A stretch of 6,850 bases of DNA from Sutterella sp. (GCA_020025915.1 JAHHRH010000068.1:1-6850), one strand, 5' to 3'. Shown: positions 1-6,460, counted from the stretch's first letter. Notes: generated from the letters alone by a model not told the origin. Numbers and translations: made by a program.

Positions 1-55
1 ACCCGCGACCCCCGGCGTGACAGGCCGGTATTCTAACCAACTGAACTACCACTCC
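1..55 (-). tRNA. tRNA-Asp(GUC), partial, second copy
   Basis: This is the 5' part of an aspartate tRNA gene, cut by the window start, so the distal T arm, 3' acceptor strand and CCA lie outside. Its 55 visible bases are identical to positions 124-178 of the neighbouring complete tRNA-Asp. The anticodon GUC is encoded at 19-21 on the minus strand, and the D arm and complete anticodon arm are present. It sits 46 nt downstream of the complete copy and is probably cotranscribed with it and tRNA-Val. Confidence 0.93.
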
Positions 56-101
56 GCACATTGTGTTACTTTGCACTTTGCTTTCAGATCAGCTCGAACG
101 T

Positions 102-178
102 TGGCGGAGTGGACGGGACTCGAACCCGCGACCCCCGGCGTGACAGGCCGGTATTCTAACCAACTGAACTACCACTCC
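102..178 (-). tRNA. tRNA-Asp(GUC), complete
   Basis: A 77-nt gene that folds into a full cloverleaf on the minus strand: a 7-bp acceptor stem GGAGTGG/CCACTCC, a D arm with AGTTGGTTA loop, a 5-bp anticodon stem CCGGC/GCCGG with loop CTGTCAC, and a T arm with TTCGAGT loop. The anticodon GUC is at 142-144, the discriminator base is G, and CCA is encoded at 102-104. It decodes aspartate GAC and GAU codons. It is 76 nt downstream of tRNA-Val and 46 nt upstream of a second, identical tRNA-Asp. Confidence 0.97.
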
Positions 179-254
179 ATCGGAGCTTTTCTTCAGCAGA
201 GAAACGTAATTATACAGAACTTTTCCAATTCGTCAAGATGATTGTTTCTTGATT

Positions 255-330
255 TGGTGGGTGCTGAGAGGGTCGAACTCCCGACCATCGCGGTGTAAAC
301 GCGGCGCTCTACCAACTGAGCTAAGCACCC
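255..330 (-). tRNA. tRNA-Val(UAC)
   Basis: A 76-nt gene on the minus strand with a 7-bp acceptor stem GGGTGCT/AGCACCC, D arm GCTC-AGTTGGTA-GAGC, anticodon loop TTTACAC and T arm GGGAG-TTCGACC-CTCTC with one G-U pair. The anticodon UAC lies at 295-297, the discriminator is A and CCA is encoded at 255-257. It decodes valine codons, chiefly GUA and GUG. The anticodon stem has a C27-A43 mismatch at its top, leaving four Watson-Crick pairs. It is the first gene of the tRNA cluster that follows lon. Confidence 0.96.
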
Positions 331-376
331 TACCGAATTGTGTTCTGCAGTTCGCTTCGTGAAATGCAGAATTGAG

Positions 377-404
377 ATTTTACACGAAGTTTCGTTCGTG
401 TCTA
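377..404 (-). promoter_or_regulatory. Probable sigma-70 promoter of the tRNA-Val/Asp/Asp cluster
   Basis: On the minus strand a -35 box TAGACA (399-404, 5 of 6 consensus bases) and a -10 box TAAAAT (377-382, 5 of 6) are separated by 16 nt. The predicted start near 370 leaves a leader of about 40 nt before tRNA-Val. It lies after the lon 3' hairpin, so the tRNAs need not depend on lon readthrough. The spacer is mostly an inverted repeat, ACACGAA-GTTTCG-TTCGTGT on the plus strand (382-401). Two T-runs on the plus strand (429-435 and 438-445), i.e. A-tracts on the coding strand, lie upstream and may help as a distant UP-like or curved element. The assignment is by consensus only. Confidence 0.5.
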
Positions 405-448
405 TACCGTAAATATGGTATCTCTCGATTTTTTTCGTTTTTTTTACG

Positions 449-482
449 AAAAGGTCCCTTGGCATTCGACAAGGAACCTTTT
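449..482 (-). terminator. lon 3' hairpin, probable terminator
   Basis: Just after the lon stop codon, arms 470-482 and 449-461 form a 13-bp stem with one G-U wobble and an 8-nt loop (462-469). The 3' arm ends in CCTTTT. No long U-run follows; the next bases are CG and then an A-rich stretch, so termination may be imperfect or the hairpin may mainly protect the mRNA 3' end. An A-run precedes the other side, so the stem is nearly symmetrical. Confidence 0.6.
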
Positions 483-494
483 CTCTAGGCTTCA

Positions 495-2942
495 TTAAGC
501 ATTGGCAGCCGATGCTTTTACCTCATCCTTTGCCTTGTCTTCCACTTCGACCTTCTCTGGATCGATGGGCTCGGGCTGACGAACCAAAGCGTGTTGCATC
601 ACGTCATCGATCGTCTTCACGGGCACAATCGCAATCTGTGTCTTGGCGCTTTCAGGCAATTCTTCAAGATCGCGAACATTCGTCTGCGGAATGAGCACCT
701 TGGTGCAACCCGCGCGAACAGCCGCAAGAATTTTTTCCTTTAAGCCACCAATTTCAAGAACTTCACCATGTAGGTTGATTTCACCTGTCATGGCAACATC
801 TGCGTGTACAGGAATACCTGTCATCACAGAAATGATCGCCGTCGTGGTAGCAGCCCCCGCCGAAGGACCGTCCTTAGGCGTTGCGCCTTCTGGGAAGTGA
901 ACGTGCAAGTCTGTTTCGTAGAAACGCTTCGACGCAATACCTAACTTATCGGCACGCGCACGCACCACCGAACGGGCTGCTTCGACGCTTTCCTTCATCA
1001 CGTCGCCCAAAAGCCCCGTACGCTGTACGTGTCCCTTACCCGGGAAGATCTGAGTTTCGATCGTCAAGAGTTCTCCACCCACGCTCGTCCAAGCCAGGCC
1101 ATTAACCACACCAACGCGCGGTTCTTTACCCGCCAAACCAATGGTATAACGGGCAGGGCCTAAATAGCCGCTCAACATATCAGGCGTCACCACGGTCTTC
1201 GCCGGCGCCTTTTGTTTTTGCTTCTTGAGCAGCTGCTTATCGGTGGCATAGACAATCTTGCGGAAGATCTTGCCAATCAAACGTTCCAAACCACGAACAC
1301 CCGCTTCACGTGTCCAGAAGCGAATGATGTCGACAATGGCTTCTCGCGTCAGATCGACTTCTTCAGCCTTCAACCCTGTCGCACGCAAGCTCTTTGGCAC
1401 TAAATGATGTTCGGCAATATGAACCTTTTCTTCTTCGGTGTAGCCCGACAAAGAAATGACTTCCATACGGTCTAAGAGCGCTGGCGGAATGTCATAGCTA
1501 TTAGACGTTGCTACGAACATCACATCCGACAAGTCAACCGGCACTTCCATGTAGTGGTCGGCAAACGAATCATTCTGCTCAGGGTCTAAGACTTCAAGCA
1601 TAGCCGAAGCTGGGTCACCACGATGGTCACTCCCCATCTTGTCAATTTCATCGAGCAAGAAAAGTGGATTGCGAACACCAGAGCGGATCATCCCCTTGAC
1701 AATTTGTCCAGGCATCGATCCCACATAGGTACGACGATGACCACGGATTTCGCTTTCGTCATGCACGCCCCCCAAAGCCACACGCACGTACTTACGACCT
1801 GTTGCTCGAGCAATCGATTCGCCTAACGACGTCTTACCGACACCAGGCGCACCAACAAAGCAAAGGATCGGAGACTTCACCTTACCGACACGCTTTTGAA
1901 CGGCGAGGTATTCAAGGATACGCTCCTTGATCTTTTCAAGACCAGAATGATCTTCGTCCAAAATACGGGCAGCGGCTTCAAGGTCACGCGAGACGCGAGA
2001 CTTCTTTGACCACGGATAGTCCGACAAGGTTTCGATGTAGTTACGAACAACAACCGACTCAGAACTCATCGGCGGCATCTGACGCAAACGACGTAACTCG
2101 TTACGTGCCGTTTCCTCAGCATGCTTAGGCATCTTGGCTTCCGTCACACGCTTTTCGAGCTCAGCGAAATCGTCGTTTTCGCCTTCACCATTGTCGCCTA
2201 ATTCCTTTCGGATGGCCTTCATTTGCTCGTTGAGGTAGTAGTCGCGCTGGTTTTTATCCATCTGGCGCTTTACACGACCATCAACACGAGCCTGAATTTC
2301 CTTGAGTTCGTTTTCGCGCCCCAAAAGACCCAACGCGTATTCATAGCGCTTGATCAAATTGGCTTCGGAGAGCAACTGAATCTTTTCAGGCGTCTTGAAG
2401 GGGGCCTGCGAGCAAATCAAGTCAAGCAAACGTTCCAAATCCGTTTCAGCTTCTAACTGCTTCAAAAGATCCAAACGCGTCTTGTCACTACCCGCAAACA
2501 CGCCCCAAGCATCAATCAAAGAACGGCGATAGGGTTCAAGCACAGCTGCGTCAGGCGCTTCAGAATCCAAACGCGTACAGGTCGCCATCCACGCGCCATC
2601 AACAAGCTTGAGTTCCGTAATACGATAACGCGCAAGCCCTTCGACCAGCGTCTTTACCGTACCGTCGGGCAAACGCAACAACTGCTGCACACTCGAAAGC
2701 GTTGCCGTTTCAAACAGATCTTCGATCTTCGGATCGTCGTGATTGGGATCCTTCTGTGCCACCAACAACAGGTAATTCCCTTCAATCCCCATGGCCTTTT
2801 CAGCGGCCTTGATGGACTTATAACGCCCCATAAAGATCGGCGCCATCATGTGGGGGAAGATCACCATGTCACGGACGGCGAGCGCAGGCACTTCCATTTG
2901 TGTGGGAAGTTCAATGTTCCCCTTGGTTTTCTTATTAGCCAA
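495..2942 (-). CDS. lon: ATP-dependent protease Lon (LonA)
   Basis: Lon is a cytosolic homohexameric AAA+ serine protease that degrades misfolded proteins and selected regulators. The product is 815 residues (E. coli Lon 784). In order: a LAN substrate-binding domain (about 17-210), a coiled-coil linker containing NEQMKAIRKELG (about 238-249), an AAA+ module with Walker A GAPGVGKT (364-371) and Walker B FLLDEID (428-434), and a C-terminal protease domain with catalytic Ser694 in DGPSAG and Lys737 in GGLKEK, giving the Ser-Lys dyad. Walker A has Ala where E. coli has the second residue Pro. A charged tail of about 25 residues follows the conserved domain. The start is TTG: AGGA at 2950-2953 sits 7 nt upstream, while the next ATG (codon 16) has no comparable ribosome-binding site and begins at the edge of the conserved domain. 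It lies 86 nt after clpX behind its own heat-shock promoter. Confidence 0.98.
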   Translation of the reverse strand: MANKKTKGNIELPTQMEVPALAVRDMVIFPHMMAPIFMGRYKSIKAAEKAMGIEGNYLLLVAQKDPNHDDPKIEDLFETATLSSVQQLLRLPDGTVKTLVEGLARYRITELKLVDGAWMATCTRLDSEAPDAAVLEPYRRSLIDAWGVFAGSDKTRLDLLKQLEAETDLERLLDLICSQAPFKTPEKIQLLSEANLIKRYEYALGLLGRENELKEIQARVDGRVKRQMDKNQRDYYLNEQMKAIRKELGDNGEGENDDFAELEKRVTEAKMPKHAEETARNELRRLRQMPPMSSESVVVRNYIETLSDYPWSKKSRVSRDLEAAARILDEDHSGLEKIKERILEYLAVQKRVGKVKSPILCFVGAPGVGKTSLGESIARATGRKYVRVALGGVHDESEIRGHRRTYVGSMPGQIVKGMIRSGVRNPLFLLDEIDKMGSDHRGDPASAMLEVLDPEQNDSFADHYMEVPVDLSDVMFVATSNSYDIPPALLDRMEVISLSGYTEEEKVHIAEHHLVPKSLRATGLKAEEVDLTREAIVDIIRFWTREAGVRGLERLIGKIFRKIVYATDKQLLKKQKQKAPAKTVVTPDMLSGYLGPARYTIGLAGKEPRVGVVNGLAWTSVGGELLTIETQIFPGKGHVQRTGLLGDVMKESVEAARSVVRARADKLGIASKRFYETDLHVHFPEGATPKDGPSAGAATTTAIISVMTGIPVHADVAMTGEINLHGEVLEIGGLKEKILAAVRAGCTKVLIPQTNVRDLEELPESAKTQIAIVPVKTIDDVMQHALVRQPEPIDPEKVEVEDKAKDEVKASAANA

Positions 2943-2949
2943 TTCGTTG

Positions 2950-2953
2950 TCCT
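2950..2953 (-). promoter_or_regulatory. Ribosome-binding site fixing the lon TTG start
   Basis: AGGA on the minus strand is separated by 7 nt from TTG at 2940-2942. This ideal spacing is the main reason to prefer the non-ATG start. Confidence 0.7.
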
Positions 2954-2977
2954 ACAAAAAACAGTTCAGTCCAACAT

Positions 2978-3006
2978 ATATGGGGGCATCAGCCCCCATT
3001 TTCAAG
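2978..3006 (-). promoter_or_regulatory. Heat-shock (sigma-32 type) promoter of lon
   Basis: On the minus strand, CTTGAAA at 3000-3006 is followed after 15 nt by CCCATAT at 2978-2984. Both match the known RpoH consensus (CTTGAAA, then CCCATNT), and the spacing is within the usual range. The predicted start near 2971 gives a leader of about 29 nt containing the AGGA site of lon. lon is a classical RpoH target, so location and function agree. The spacer and -10 are part of a perfect hairpin sequence described separately. Confidence 0.78.
2980..2999 (-). other. Perfect hairpin in the clpX-lon gap
   Basis: ATGGGGGC-TGAT-GCCCCCAT forms an 8-bp stem with a 4-nt loop, about 30 nt after the clpX stop codon. 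In a clpX readthrough transcript it would be a very stable stem and might cap the clpX 3' end or slow polymerase. On the minus strand it is followed by ATATG rather than a U-run, so it is not a standard intrinsic terminator. In DNA it overlaps the spacer and -10 of the lon heat-shock promoter. Confidence 0.65.
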
Positions 3007-3028
3007 TGCATAACCTGAGATGATTCGC

Positions 3029-4258
3029 TTAGCGTTCGATGAGTTCTACGGGCTTACCCTGCTCAACCGTTTCACGAGTCACAATCGCCTTAGCGACCGT
3101 TCCCTTAGACGGGATATCAAACATGGCATCCAATAGAACGTCTTCGACAATGGAACGTAAACCACGAGCCCCCGTCTTACGTGCGATGGCCTTCTGGGCA
3201 ATAGCCTCTAACGCGTCAGGCGTGATTTCAAGCTCAACGTCTTCCATCCCGAAGAGCGCCTGATACTGACGAACGATCGCATTCTTTGGCTGCGTCAAAA
3301 TCGCAATCAAAGCCTTTTCGTCAAGTTCTTCGAGCGCAGCAATCACTGGCAAACGACCTACGAGTTCAGGGATCAAGCCATACTTCACCAAGTCACCCGC
3401 TTCAACCTGCTGGTACACCTTGGTAAGGTTCTTGTCACCATCCTTACTGAAGACTCGACCACCAAAGCCCATTTCAGCCTTTTCGGTACGACGGCTAATG
3501 ATGCTTTGCATGCCATCAAAAGCACCACCACAAATAAAGAGGATCTGAGAGGTATCCACTTGAATCATGGCCTTGCCAGGATTCTTGCGACCACCCTGAG
3601 CCGGCATACTAGCCACCGTACCTTCTACGAGCTTCAACAAAGCCTGCTGAACACCCTCACCCGACACGTCACGCGTGATCGATGGGTTTTCGCTCTTACG
3701 GGCAATCTTGTCGATTTCGTCCAAGTAGATAATCCCGCGTTGAGCGCGTTCAATGTCACCATCGGCAGCTTGCACCAACTTCGCGACAATATTTTCAACG
3801 TCTTCACCCACATACCCAGCTTCCGTAAGCGTCGTTGCGTCTGCAATTGCAAACGGTACATCCAACGCACGCGCCAAGGTTTGTGCTAATAACGTCTTAC
3901 CAGAGCCTGTCGGACCCATTAACAAAATATTGGACTTCTGAAGCTCGACCGTGCGAGAAACATCCGCTTGATTCTTCAAGCGCTTGTAGTGGTTATAAAC
4001 CGCAACCGACAACGTACGCTTTGCACGCGTCTGGCCGACCACATACTGATCGAGCAAGTCAAAGAGTTCCTTGGGCTTAGGCAACGGCTTTTCAGCCACA
4101 GGGGTCGCTTCTTCTGTCATTGCTTCAGGCGCTGACCCCGACTTCAACTCATCGTTCATCGAACGAATACATTCACCGCAGATCAACTCACCACGAATGC
4201 CGGAAAAAAGTTCCTTACATTCGTTCTCGTTACGACCGCAGAAAGAACAAATTCTCAT
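3029..4258 (-). CDS. clpX: ATP-dependent Clp protease ATP-binding subunit ClpX
   Basis: ClpX is a hexameric AAA+ unfoldase that recognises degrons such as ssrA tags and threads proteins into ClpP in the cytosol. The product is 409 residues (E. coli 424). It has an N-terminal C4 zinc-binding domain (Cys4, Cys7, Cys27, Cys30), Walker A GPTGSGKT (115-122), pore-1 loop GYVGED (148-153), Walker B IIYLDEID (176-183) and sensor-2 GARGLR (363-368). The pore loop that is RKH in E. coli reads RKN here (224-226), and the ClpP-docking IGF loop reads MGF (263-265). I chose the ATG at 4256-4258 because the protein then begins MRICSFCG, next to the zinc site, and GGA lies 6 nt upstream. An in-frame ATG at 4286-4288 would add ten residues and sits inside a hairpin loop. 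It lies 59 nt after clpP, probably cotranscribed. Confidence 0.98.
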   Translation of the reverse strand: MRICSFCGRNENECKELFSGIRGELICGECIRSMNDELKSGSAPEAMTEEATPVAEKPLPKPKELFDLLDQYVVGQTRAKRTLSVAVYNHYKRLKNQADVSRTVELQKSNILLMGPTGSGKTLLAQTLARALDVPFAIADATTLTEAGYVGEDVENIVAKLVQAADGDIERAQRGIIYLDEIDKIARKSENPSITRDVSGEGVQQALLKLVEGTVASMPAQGGRKNPGKAMIQVDTSQILFICGGAFDGMQSIISRRTEKAEMGFGGRVFSKDGDKNLTKVYQQVEAGDLVKYGLIPELVGRLPVIAALEELDEKALIAILTQPKNAIVRQYQALFGMEDVELEITPDALEAIAQKAIARKTGARGLRSIVEDVLLDAMFDIPSKGTVAKAIVTRETVEQGKPVELIER

Positions 4259-4269
4259 AACGTTTCCAG

Positions 4270-4298
4270 AAAAGGCTCGAACACGCATTGCTCGAGCC
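4270..4298 (-). terminator. Possible attenuator hairpin between clpP and clpX
   Basis: On the minus strand GGCTCGA (4292-4298) and TCGAGCC (4274-4280) form a perfect 7-bp GC-rich stem with an 11-nt loop, followed directly by TTTT (4270-4273). The short U-run makes it a weak or partial terminator; it could also be an mRNA-stability or processing stem. It ends about 11 nt before the clpX start codon, close to the ribosome-binding site. Confidence 0.45.
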
Positions 4299-4317
4299 TA
4301 AAGGGTTTCAATGAAGC

Positions 4318-4917
4318 TTAGAGTGCCTTTTCAAGTTCAGCACGCGTCGTGAAAATACGGTCAACCAAACCGTAATCCATCGCTTCCTGGCCAATGAGCC
4401 AGTAATCGCGTTCCGTATCGTGCGACACCTGTTCAATTGGCTTACCGCAGTTATCGGCCAAGATCTGATTCAATTCAGCCTTGGTACGCAAAATCTGTCG
4501 AGCCGTGATTTCAATTTCTGTGGCCTGACCCTGAGCACCACCCAAAGGTTGATGAATCATCACACGAGAATGGGGCAAAGCATAACGGCGACCCTTCTCA
4601 CCAGAGCTCAACAACAAAGCGCCCATCGAGGCAGCCATACCCACGCAAATCGTACAAACGCTCGGACGAATAAACTTCATCGTGTCATAAATACCCATCC
4701 CTGCTGAGACAGAACCACCCGGGCTATTGATATAGAAATAAATATCCTTATCGGGGTTCTGGCTTTCAAGGAAGAGCATCTGAGCAATCACCAAACTGGC
4801 AGACTGATCATTCACTTCGCCAGTCAAGAAGATAATGCGGTCACGCAACAAACGGGAATAAATATCGTAGCTGCGTTCACCACGGCCGGTGTCTTCAATG
4901 ACATATGGAACTAACAT
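4318..4917 (-). CDS. clpP: ATP-dependent Clp protease proteolytic subunit ClpP
   Basis: ClpP forms the double-heptamer serine-protease chamber that degrades proteins unfolded by ClpX (and ClpA where present). The 199-residue product begins MLVPYVIE and carries the full catalytic triad: Ser97 in GMAASMG, His122 in MIHQPLGG and Asp171 in DTERD. These numbers match mature E. coli ClpP exactly, so with the ATG at 4915-4917 there is no propeptide beyond Met1. The frame stays open upstream to a GTG at 4978-4980, which would add 21 residues, but the best promoter candidate lies inside that stretch and no good ribosome-binding site precedes the GTG. The Shine-Dalgarno match for the ATG is also weak (an AAGAGCAAAG purine run). 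It is followed by clpX after 59 nt. Confidence 0.97.
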   Translation of the reverse strand: MLVPYVIEDTGRGERSYDIYSRLLRDRIIFLTGEVNDQSASLVIAQMLFLESQNPDKDIYFYINSPGGSVSAGMGIYDTMKFIRPSVCTICVGMAASMGALLLSSGEKGRRYALPHSRVMIHQPLGGAQGQATEIEITARQILRTKAELNQILADNCGKPIEQVSHDTERDYWLIGQEAMDYGLVDRIFTTRAELEKAL

Positions 4918-4953
4918 AGCTTTTTCTTTGCTCTTAAAAAATGATGTCCAATG

Positions 4954-4980
4954 ATTGTAGCGGACGTCGACAAATGTCAC
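4954..4980 (-). promoter_or_regulatory. Candidate clpP promoter
   Basis: On the minus strand, GTGACA (4975-4980, 5 of 6 match to TTGACA) and TACAAT (4954-4959, 5 of 6 match to TATAAT) are 15 nt apart, shorter than the usual 17. The predicted start near 4947 leaves about 30 nt before the clpP ATG. No sigma-32 motif is visible here. Confidence 0.35.
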
Positions 4981-5022
4981 TCACTTTATTAAGCGAAAAG
5001 TGAAACAAAACCGCAATGCCGT

Positions 5023-5074
5023 GAACAAAAACAAAAGAGGCACCTGGCTCTCATGCGAACCTTGATGCCTCTTT
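5023..5074 (-). terminator. Intrinsic terminator downstream of tig
   Basis: On the minus strand, arms 5064-5074 (AAAGAGGCATC) and 5034-5044 (GGTGCCTCTTT) pair over 11 bp with one wobble. Inside is a further 5-bp stem GGTTC/GAGCC with loop GCATGA. The structure is followed by TGTTTTTGTTC, a good U-rich tail. It should separate tig transcription from clpPX. Confidence 0.75.
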
Positions 5075-5085
5075 CGCTCACGGTG

Positions 5086-5107
5086 AAGGACTCAAAAATG
5101 AGTCCTT
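5086..5107 (-). other. Second hairpin after tig
   Basis: A perfect 9-bp stem with a 4-nt loop: on the plus strand AAGGACTCA-AAAA-TGAGTCCTT. Flanking GGT (5082-5084) and ACC (5110-5112) can extend it across a small internal loop. It lies between the tig stop and the terminator at 5023-5074 and has no U-run of its own. A role as a 3' stabilising stem or terminator helper is inference. Confidence 0.55.
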
Positions 5108-5134
5108 TGACCTACTCAGACGATTAAACTCTAA

Positions 5135-6460
5135 TTAGAGCTGACCAGCCATGAGCTTGTCGAATTCAACCGTTTCTTCCGTCGTCTTGGCCTTGCCGAG
5201 AACCCAATCGGTCACGTTGTTTTCCGTGGCCTGAGCGCGGAGGTTCGTCACGCGGTTCTGGTCGTTCATAATGTATTCGACAACTTCTTCCGGCTTTTCG
5301 TAGCTGGAAGCGATGTCAGTGGCGATCGCTCGAACCTGTTCGTCCGTACCCGTGACGTCTTCCTTGGAAACCAAAGCTTCAACGAAGAGACCAAGGCGAA
5401 CACGGCGTTCGGCCTGAGAATTGAAGACGCTAGCCGGCATAGCAGGGATCTTCTTGGTGTCGATACCACGAGCGGCGAGGTCACGAACCATCTGTTCGCT
5501 GAGGCTCTTGCTTTCTTCTTCAACCATGGAGGTAGGAACAGCGAACGTGCAAGCAGCAGCGACAGCATCCATCACTTCAGCCTTCGTCTTCGTTTCAAGA
5601 CGCATCTTGACTTCGCGTTCGAGGTTCGTGCGAATTTCGTTGCGCATAGCTTCAACGCCACCCTGAACGCCGAGCGTAGCAGCAAATTCGTCGTCAACTT
5701 CTGGGTAGGTCGCTTCAGCGACTTCAACCACTTCGACGTAGAATTCAACCTGCTGACCGTTGAGATCCTGGATACCGTAGTCTTCCGGGAAGGTCATCGG
5801 GAAGGTCTTGGATTCACCAGCGGCCAAACCGACAACAGCGGCTTCGAATTCAGGGAGCATACGACCCTGGCCGAGCACGAAGGTGTAACCTTCAGCGGTA
5901 CCGCCCTGGAATTCAACACCATCCTTCTTACCATTGAAGTTAACCTTCACGCGGTCGTCGTTAGCGGCAGCGCGTTCAACAACCGTGTAGGCAGCGCGCT
6001 GACGACGCATCACGTCGATCGTCTTTTCAACTTCAACATCCGTCACCGGGCAGACATAGCGCTTGAGTTCAACAGCGGAGAAGTCAGGGAGCTCAACGTC
6101 CGGGAACACTTCGAACTTAGCTTCGAAGTGCATGTTTTCCTTGTCTTCAACCTGGGTAGCATCGATGCGCGGATAGCCAGCGATGCGAAGACCGCTTTCA
6201 CGAGCAGCCTTGGACCAAGCTTCGCCAACGAGCTGATTAACAGCTTCGTCGAAAGCCTGGGCGCCGTACATACGACGAACCTGAGCAGCAGGAACGTGGC
6301 CCTTACGGAAACCCGGGAGCTTGGCGTTCTTGCGATAGTTCTTGAGAGACTGTTCGGTAAGGGCTTCAGCAGAAGCGTAAGAAACAACGAGTTCGAGCGT
6401 ACGTTCGAGCGGGTTGACCTTGGCGACCTCTTCGGTCTTGACGGTTTCTTGTTCAGTCAT
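5135..6460 (-). CDS. tig: Trigger factor, ribosome-associated chaperone and prolyl isomerase
   Basis: Trigger factor binds the ribosome near the exit tunnel and shields nascent chains in the cytosol. The product is 441 residues (E. coli 432). It has the N-terminal ribosome-binding domain with the signature GFRKGHVP (50-57), an FKBP-type peptidyl-prolyl isomerase domain (about 158-248) with the segment FVLGQGRMLPEFEAAVVGL, and the helical C-terminal chaperone domain to the end. The start chosen is ATG at 6458-6460, giving MTEQETVK. The frame stays open to a GTG at 6539-6541, but those 27 extra residues have no family counterpart and cover a structured, terminator-like region. No clear Shine-Dalgarno sequence precedes the ATG. 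It is the first gene of the cluster and is followed by its own terminator. Confidence 0.97.
   Translation of the reverse strand: MTEQETVKTEEVAKVNPLERTLELVVSYASAEALTEQSLKNYRKNAKLPGFRKGHVPAAQVRRMYGAQAFDEAVNQLVGEAWSKAARESGLRIAGYPRIDATQVEDKENMHFEAKFEVFPDVELPDFSAVELKRYVCPVTDVEVEKTIDVMRRQRAAYTVVERAAANDDRVKVNFNGKKDGVEFQGGTAEGYTFVLGQGRMLPEFEAAVVGLAAGESKTFPMTFPEDYGIQDLNGQQVEFYVEVVEVAEATYPEVDDEFAATLGVQGGVEAMRNEIRTNLEREVKMRLETKTKAEVMDAVAAACTFAVPTSMVEEESKSLSEQMVRDLAARGIDTKKIPAMPASVFNSQAERRVRLGLFVEALVSKEDVTGTDEQVRAIATDIASSYEKPEEVVEYIMNDQNRVTNLRAQATENNVTDWVLGKAKTTEETVEFDKLMAGQL

Noticed and set aside
1..178. Direct repeat as a possible CRISPR or attachment site
   Set aside because: The repeat is exactly the tRNA-Asp sequence, with only two copies and no integrase nearby.
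17..241. Plus-strand ORF across the tRNA-Asp genes
   Set aside because: It is the antisense of two tRNA genes; the repeated peptide in it only reflects the duplicated tRNA.
193..495. 100-codon minus-strand ORF after lon
   Set aside because: It runs through the lon 3' hairpin, the tRNA promoter and the whole tRNA-Val gene, and has no protein-like composition.
800..815. Lon C-terminus ending SAANA as a possible ClpXP degron
   Set aside because: It does not end in the AA pair typical of ssrA-type tags, and the resemblance is too slight to claim.
2980..3004. Hairpin as a plus-strand terminator
   Set aside because: It is followed by ATTTTC on the plus strand, but no plus-strand gene exists upstream to be terminated.
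3634..3870. Overlapping ORFs inside clpX, lon and tig in other frames
   Set aside because: They are shadows of strongly conserved genes, with basic, low-complexity composition and no start signals.
4259..4288. Ten-residue extension of ClpX from an upstream ATG
   Set aside because: That ATG lies in a hairpin loop, and the protein family starts next to the zinc-binding cysteines, matching the downstream ATG.
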